A stretch of 19,257 nt of DNA, from contig CAZTJY010000080.1 of the NCBI GenBank assembly GCA_964613725.1, positions 1 through 19,257 on the forward strand, written 5' to 3'. The notes under the pieces were generated by a model, which made no database searches, was not told the DNA's origin, and saw nothing but the letters and a program-made list of their open reading frames with translations. This document shows, piece after piece, positions 14,948-19,257 of the stretch (positions are counted from its first letter, which is position 1; the number at the start of each line of letters is the position of its first letter). The DNA is from Parapedobacter sp964613725 (GTDB lineage: Bacteria > Bacteroidota > Bacteroidia > Sphingobacteriales > Sphingobacteriaceae). Both the position numbers and the translations under genes were made by a program.

Positions 14948-16399
14948 TTAAAAAGCCTTCGGTTTTCCTGCAAGCATTTTTTTGTAGTCTTTTGGGTTAA
15001 TGGGTTTAAAAAACTCACGGATGAAGTTTCGGGAAGCCTGTGTACGGAGGCCCAAGTCCGTCATCAGCTCGTCGAGGTGCTGGTAATTGAAGGGCGCTAC
15101 ACATAGACCGCTGAATTCGGCCGCTATGGGCCGCGCTTCACACCGCCATCTTTCCATCGCCCTCATTTCCTCGAGCATGTCTTCGGCAGGAGGCAGTATC
15201 AGGTCGCCCGAAACCACCGCAGCGAGCCAGTGGGCAGCCACCTCTGAGGTCAATGTGGTAAATAAACTCGAGTTAAAGCCCACGAAGCCCATTTGTGGTA
15301 AATCCGGATGTACGATGTTTCGATATAGCGTGTACATGCCATTCGCATTGGTAATCATTTCCTGGTATTGCACACCCAGAAACGGTAGACGTTGCCTGAA
15401 GCCCGTCCCGAATATCACCACGTCGGGCTGCAGCACCTCGCCGTTGGTTAACACCATGGTTCGACCTTCAAAGCGTTTCACCTCTGCACAGATCCCGACA
15501 ATCTGCTTTTCAGCGACCATTTTATAGAACCCCACGGGTTCAACCCCCAAACTGCAGCTGATCTGGTCTTCGATGCGATGAGCCGACAACATGCCACAAG
15601 TTTTTAACCGAAATTGTTTTTTCAGCAGCATCTCAAGGGCACGCCACTGCGCCCAAACCAACGGCCTGCCTATCGAATGCAAGACACGCTGAAAAATCGG
15701 CTTTTTGCGCGCATTGAAAAATGCCTCCGAAAATCGGGAAAACAACAAATATTTCATATTGATGATATTGCCGAAATAGCGCGGCACCTTCCACTGGGCG
15801 CGGCGGTATACCAGCGTGCAGCTTTTCCCGACCTCTGCCGCTACGGTCGCCATATCAGTGGCTGATTTGGCAAATCCTACTACCGCCACGACCTTGCCCG
15901 ATAGCTGGTTGGCATCCAGCACTTCGGAAGAGTGTCGTATCGCCCCGCCGGCATTAAGGTAAGTATCCATGCCGGGGATCTTTGGTACATGCGGCTCGTG
16001 GAACGTGCCCGTACAAACCACCACATAGGCGAACGTTACTGTCTCATCATCTTGTAGCCGTACCACCCAATTGAACCCGTCATAGTGCATGCTTTTTACC
16101 GTCGTACCGAAGCGGATGCAGGGCATGATCCCGAAATGTGTGGCGTAGTCGTGCAGGTACTGCCGAACCTGCTCACCCGTGGGCCACATCGGATAATGTG
16201 CAGGCATTGGAAAATCCGAGAACGCATATTCATCGCGGGTGGTCTGGGTGGTTACCCCGACGTATGAGCACCGTTTGTGCCATACGCCACCAATGGCATC
16301 TGCCTTCTCCAGTACCGTTACCCGGTAGCCCTTTTGCATAAAGGTTTTTGCAGTCGTGAGGCCGCTGATTCCGGCCCCGATGATTCCGATATGTTTCAT
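14948..16399 (-). CDS. Flavin-containing monooxygenase-like NAD(P)/FAD oxidoreductase
   Basis: This 483-residue class B flavin monooxygenase-like enzyme would use FAD and NAD(P)H to oxygenate a soft nucleophile (S, N) or a ketone. The FAD motif IGAGISGL begins at residue 7, with ribose-binding Glu31 and a GGVW turn (37-40). YVVVCTGTFHEPHVPKIPG precedes a degenerate FMO fingerprint at 145-160 (GAIRHSSEVLD, His156; the usual leading Phe is absent). The NADP Rossmann motif is VVGFAKSATD (174-182), where the second and third Gly of GxGxxG are Ala; similar variants occur in plant- and actinobacterial-type FMOs. FGTGFRQ near 365 closes the FAD domain. No signal peptide: cytoplasmic. It is 40 nt upstream of the kinase gene on the same strand, so it may be in the same operon. 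The substrate is unknown. Confidence 0.92.
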   Translation of the reverse strand: MKHIGIIGAGISGLTTAKTFMQKGYRVTVLEKADAIGGVWHKRCSYVGVTTQTTRDEYAFSDFPMPAHYPMWPTGEQVRQYLHDYATHFGIMPCIRFGTTVKSMHYDGFNWVVRLQDDETVTFAYVVVCTGTFHEPHVPKIPGMDTYLNAGGAIRHSSEVLDANQLSGKVVAVVGFAKSATDMATVAAEVGKSCTLVYRRAQWKVPRYFGNIINMKYLLFSRFSEAFFNARKKPIFQRVLHSIGRPLVWAQWRALEMLLKKQFRLKTCGMLSAHRIEDQISCSLGVEPVGFYKMVAEKQIVGICAEVKRFEGRTMVLTNGEVLQPDVVIFGTGFRQRLPFLGVQYQEMITNANGMYTLYRNIVHPDLPQMGFVGFNSSLFTTLTSEVAAHWLAAVVSGDLILPPAEDMLEEMRAMERWRCEARPIAAEFSGLCVAPFNYQHLDELMTDLGLRTQASRNFIREFFKPINPKDYKKMLAGKPKAF

Positions 16400-16430
16400 T
16401 TTGCTATTAATTAAAAGCTGTAGTTATTTT

Positions 16431-16464
16431 TTTGTGATAGTTACCTTAAAATCACTTATTTTAC
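16431..16464 (+). promoter_or_regulatory. Weak candidate promoter for the orphan kinase
   Basis: TTTG (16431-16434) lies 22 nt before TATTTTAC (16457-16464), a partial match to TAnnTTTG. The site falls in the 83-bp gap between the divergent monooxygenase and kinase starts. The leader would be under 20 nt. No clear promoter was found for the divergent monooxygenase. Confidence 0.3.
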
Positions 16465-16482
16465 GTCGCCAATGAGACGAAC

Positions 16483-17238
16483 ATGATTGCCTATTTTATC
16501 ACCGCCGGAAGTGCCACCCTGGTTACGTTGCTTAGTTGTTTGTGGTATTTCAAAAGAAAAGCAGCTCGTATCCGGCTGGCTCACCAACAACAGGTGAGCG
16601 AATTGGAAGACATTGCCTGGCGCGCCCAGATGAACCCCCATTTCCTCAACAATTGCCTTAACAGCATCAATGCCATCATCAATCAGCATGACAAACCCCT
16701 TGCAACCCATTACGTAAGCAACCTTTCCCGCCTTACGCGCAACATATTGGAAAGCTCGCAGGAGCGGGTTATCACGCTCGCCGATGAGTTGGATGCCGTG
16801 CAGCAATACGTGGCTTTGGAGCGGCTCCGTTTTGGCGATGGTTTGTTGGTGAACGTCTCCCTCGCATCGGGAGTGGACCCCGCCCACGTCATGGTACCGC
16901 CCCTCTTCATCCAGCCCTTCATCGAAAACGCCATCGTCCATGGATTGCTTCCACGCGGTACCGGAGGAACTGTTGACATCGCTATTTCCATACAGGATGG
17001 TGTTCTTTGTTGTACCGTCGCTGACGACGGTATCGGACGCGAAGCACGGAACCGCATCATCCGCGACAACGGGTTCAGAAAATCCATGGGCATTGCCATC
17101 ACCCGAAAACGGATTGCGCATTTCAACGCGCGCCACGGTTGTACGTTGCCGTTTGTAATCCGGGACCGGATGGATGCGGAAGGCGGCGTAAGCGGCACGG
17201 TAGTCGAAGTGCAGTTGGCACTGGTAAACGATACGTAA
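16483..17238 (+). CDS. Short LytS-type sensor histidine kinase, orphan
   Basis: This 251-residue kinase has a single N-terminal membrane helix (about 3-23), no sensor domain, and a His_kinase/HATPase core. Acceptor His53 lies in AQMNPHFLNNCLNSINAI, the N-box in PPLFIQPFIENAIVHG (Asn149), and the G-box at DDGIGREARN (181-190). Catalytic residues are intact. No response-regulator gene follows; the next gene is convergent. It therefore probably phosphorylates a regulator elsewhere, possibly the LytTR protein encoded at 12353-13108. With almost no extracytoplasmic part it may sense membrane state or a partner protein. ATG 16483 is chosen because it begins the membrane helix directly. Confidence 0.94.
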   Translation: MIAYFITAGSATLVTLLSCLWYFKRKAARIRLAHQQQVSELEDIAWRAQMNPHFLNNCLNSINAIINQHDKPLATHYVSNLSRLTRNILESSQERVITLADELDAVQQYVALERLRFGDGLLVNVSLASGVDPAHVMVPPLFIQPFIENAIVHGLLPRGTGGTVDIAISIQDGVLCCTVADDGIGREARNRIIRDNGFRKSMGIAITRKRIAHFNARHGCTLPFVIRDRMDAEGGVSGTVVEVQLALVNDT

Positions 17239-17269
17239 AGTCGGTGCGTTGCCATGGTTGCCGAAGCCT

Positions 17270-19257
17270 TTATTGAATGTTTACCAGTACTTTTATTTTC
17301 CCTACTCCGGCTCCATCGTATGCTTGTAGCGCCTTTCCGATCACTTGGCCCGCCGCGATTTTGCTTTTGTCGGCTTTCATGGCTACCCCGCTAAGTGACG
17401 AGGTCACCAATAGGTCGCCCCGGTTGATGGCTCCGCCTTCGAGGCAAACCTTGGTGGGCACCACGCCGATGACGCCCATGGGCACCTTGTCGGAAAGATC
17501 GTCTTCGATGCCCGCCTCCGTTAGTAGTACCCCCGGTTTGGTGGCATATACACCGACCACTAGGTCGGAATAAGGCTGGCTCGACTTGGTCACCGTGCGG
17601 TCCGCATCCCTTGAAATGACCAGCACATCACCGGGTTCATACTGTTCAACCGTCCCCATGACGTCAAACGCCTCGGCAATGTCGGCCCCACTGTTTTGGG
17701 TACCATCGTTGAAATAGCCTCTTCCAGTTGAACTGATCCGGGCCCGGTTGACATTCCCCTGCCGGAATACGGCGAGGTTGCCGCTGCCTGCGGAATTGAC
17801 GCGAAACACATCAGAATTGGTGGCAGCGTTTGTCCGGGTTAACGTTAACAAACTGCCCGTCCCAATCCCGCTGTCTGTACTTTGGATGACAGAAGAGCTG
17901 TTCGTGCTGTTCGCCATTAACGCAGATCCCAGGTTACTCATCTGTTGTACGTGGAGCGTAGGCGCGCTGTTTCCGTCGCCGTTATCTGAAATAAATTCAC
18001 CGGCGCCCCCATCACCGGTATTCCGCGCGGTGATGGTGGGTGCGGTGCTACTGCTTACGAAATTACCAGCCATACCCGAGTTGCTTTGGGTCTCGACGGC
18101 GAGGGCTGCGCTGCTATTGGCCGGGCGGGTATTTGTTACTTTAAGGACGTTTCCCGTGGCTCCCACCGTGTTCGTTATATCGGCCACAGGGGCTGGGCCC
18201 TGCGCCTCCGCTCGGAGTGCCGTGCCCGTGCCGCTATTGTTGGTAAAGAACGTGGTTCCACTACCTAAATGCATTGCACGCAGCGAAAAGCTCGTATTAG
18301 CCGGATTGGCATTGACGAAGAAGCCTGCTCCGCCGGTGGCACCGTCTGCCTGCGCTCGTATGGCAGGTCCATTGCCGCTGCCCTTGAAAAGGGCGGCCAA
18401 ACCCATCGTACTGGCTGTTTCGACATAAAGCGCTGGTTCAATATTGCCGGGGTTCGTTGACCTGATATCCACGGAGGTGCCCGATCCGGCATTCTCGGAA
18501 TAAATCGCGGAGCCTGTAGTGCTCTGCGTATGGACAAACAGGGCGGGGTTGGGGTTGTCGGCGGTAATGTTTCTGATAGCTGCCGCGTGCCCCGTCCCTG
18601 AATTAACAGCGTATAAGGCATTCCCACTTCCCAGGGCGAGGGCCATCAACGCATTTCCATCTTTTTCTGTTCGGGCATTGATCGCGTGACCCACGCCATT
18701 GGTTTCCACCAGTAGCGCATTGCCGGCGTTTGTTGGGTTCTGAATGCGGAAATAGCCCACCCCCTGGGCTCCACCTGTAGTTGTGGCCCCCAGTGCGTAG
18801 CCGCCATTTCCCTGATGTTCCACCCGGAGCACATCCCCACTGCTATTGTCGCTGTTACTGAAATATGCAGCCCGCCCCGCATTACTTTTCGTATAAACCG
18901 AGAGGGCATCAGTGGTATTCTCGGGGTTGCCGTTGGAAAATATCCCGGCCGAGCCCGTACCGTAGTTTTCGGCAATGATGGTCGCGCCGCTGCCTTCTTG
19001 TGTGGCATAAAAGGTCATTTCTCCACCGTCACCTTCTGCCAACAAGGCAGCGCCCTGGCCACCTGGATTATTATAAATGAAATGTCCGGCAGCCGCCTCG
19101 CCGGTAGTATACGCGCGCAGTGCCGGAGCGGAAGCAGCATTGTCGTTGAGCTCGAAATTTCCCGCCGTACCATTACCTTCGTTCGTGATGGAAAACAGCG
19201 TGCTGGGCAGGTTTTCCGTCGCCGAATAGGGCAGTTCGAATCCGGTATTCGCCAAGG
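17270..19257 (-). CDS. Large repeat-rich, probably surface protein with tail-fibre-like C-terminal domain (5' end missing)
   Basis: The frame is open to the window edge, so the N-terminus is missing; 661-662 residues are visible. About 500 residues are degenerate repeats rich in G, A, N, S and T. Recurring cores are of the type ALxVETxSxxGxA (ALLVETNG, ALFVHTQSTTGSA, ALYVETASTMGLA, ALAVETQSNSGMA), alternating with GNGxAIxA and AGxFxxxNPxN lines. Spacing between ALxV cores is 37, 49 and 58 residues, as expected of a beta-solenoid built from short strands. The last 150 residues form a different domain: GRGYFNDGTQNSGADIAEAF, YEPGDVLVISRD, VVGVYATKPGVLL, MGVIGVVPTKV and GDLLVTSSLSGVAMKA. This resembles the IMC/peptidase-G2-type tail domains of fibre-like proteins. 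No type IX sorting tail is obvious. The function is not known. Confidence 0.75.
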   Translation of the reverse strand, partial: LANTGFELPYSATENLPSTLFSITNEGNGTAGNFELNDNAASAPALRAYTTGEAAAGHFIYNNPGGQGAALLAEGDGGEMTFYATQEGSGATIIAENYGTGSAGIFSNGNPENTTDALSVYTKSNAGRAAYFSNSDNSSGDVLRVEHQGNGGYALGATTTGGAQGVGYFRIQNPTNAGNALLVETNGVGHAINARTEKDGNALMALALGSGNALYAVNSGTGHAAAIRNITADNPNPALFVHTQSTTGSAIYSENAGSGTSVDIRSTNPGNIEPALYVETASTMGLAALFKGSGNGPAIRAQADGATGGAGFFVNANPANTSFSLRAMHLGSGTTFFTNNSGTGTALRAEAQGPAPVADITNTVGATGNVLKVTNTRPANSSAALAVETQSNSGMAGNFVSSSTAPTITARNTGDGGAGEFISDNGDGNSAPTLHVQQMSNLGSALMANSTNSSSVIQSTDSGIGTGSLLTLTRTNAATNSDVFRVNSAGSGNLAVFRQGNVNRARISSTGRGYFNDGTQNSGADIAEAFDVMGTVEQYEPGDVLVISRDADRTVTKSSQPYSDLVVGVYATKPGVLLTEAGIEDDLSDKVPMGVIGVVPTKVCLEGGAINRGDLLVTSSLSGVAMKADKSKIAAGQVIGKALQAYDGAGVGKIKVLVNIQ
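17300..17720 (-). other. C-terminal tail-fibre/IMC-like domain of the repeat protein
   Basis: This is the coding segment for the non-repetitive C-terminal domain, which starts at about GADIAEAFDVMG. Similar modules in fibre proteins assist trimerisation and in some cases cleave themselves. I cannot point to a confirmed catalytic dyad, so self-cleavage is only a possibility. Confidence 0.45.
17720..19257 (-). repeat. Degenerate protein-coding repeats (beta-solenoid type)
   Basis: The DNA is divergent between copies, but the encoded pattern recurs about a dozen times: a strand with ALxVxT, a turn with SxxGxA, a strand with a GSGxA or GTGxA line, and a loop with NPxN. Copies differ in length, which argues for old duplication and drift rather than recent tandem expansion. 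Confidence 0.7.

Noticed and set aside
16456..17136. A 226-residue minus-strand open frame opposite the orphan kinase
   Set aside because: The plus strand encodes intact kinase boxes; the antisense frame shows no motif or signal.
17748..18428. A 226-residue plus-strand open frame opposite the repeat protein, with hydrophobic stretches
   Set aside because: The hydrophobicity follows from the Gly/Ala/Asn-rich repeats read in reverse; no promoter or start context.
17720..19257. Repetitive region as a CRISPR array or satellite
   Set aside because: The DNA copies are too divergent and uneven, and the frame stays open through them; the repetition is at the protein level.

Overview
The window looks like a chromosomal segment of a Bacteroidota bacterium, probably of the Sphingobacteriaceae/Parapedobacter-Olivibacter-Pedobacter type. 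The signs are a SusC/SusD pair, a DUF4369-TlpA thioredoxin, LytS/LytTR two-component proteins, a GH109-type Gfo/Idh/MocA protein, and promoter boxes of the Bacteroidota type (TAnnTTTG at -7, TTTG/TTG about 19-22 nt upstream). The genus is a guess from protein style, not from a marker gene. No tRNA, rRNA, CRISPR array or insertion sequence was seen.

Layout. (1) 1-225, plus: the last 74 codons of a TonB-dependent receptor, ending at a bidirectional terminator (254-287). (2) 7713-292, minus: a four-gene operon reading from a clear SAM-I (S-box) riboswitch through an exported M20D/AbgB-like amidohydrolase, a DUF4369-TlpA thioredoxin, SusC and SusD. (3) 7950-8306, plus: a small XRE-type regulator divergent from that operon. 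Its tail overlaps the convergent GH109-like gene by 4 bp. (4) 8303-12310, an amino-sugar neighbourhood: a Tat-exported GH109-like NAD-dependent glycosidase/oxidoreductase (minus), a remnant resembling the C-terminus of an M60-like metallopeptidase (minus), and a NagB-like/PIG-L deacetylase fusion (plus). (5) 12353-16399, minus: a LytTR response regulator, a LytS-type kinase with a periplasmic solute-binding-protein-like sensor, and a flavin monooxygenase upstream. (6) 16483-17238, plus: an orphan short LytS-type kinase. (7) 17270-19257, minus: the C-terminal 661 residues of a large repeat-rich, probably surface-exposed protein that runs off the window.

How the genes may work together. The most striking unit is region 2. 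A SAM-sensing riboswitch heads an operon for outer-membrane import (SusCD), exported amide-bond hydrolysis (M20D) and thiol redox chemistry (TlpA). This suggests scavenging of an N-acylated or peptide-bound sulfur amino acid or another sulfur compound, expressed when SAM is low. Region 4 reads as part of a GalNAc/GlcNAc or mucin-type glycan pathway whose peptidase has decayed. Regions 5 and 6 supply two LytS-family kinases but only one LytTR regulator, so cross-talk is possible. These functional links are inference; the domain and motif observations are direct.
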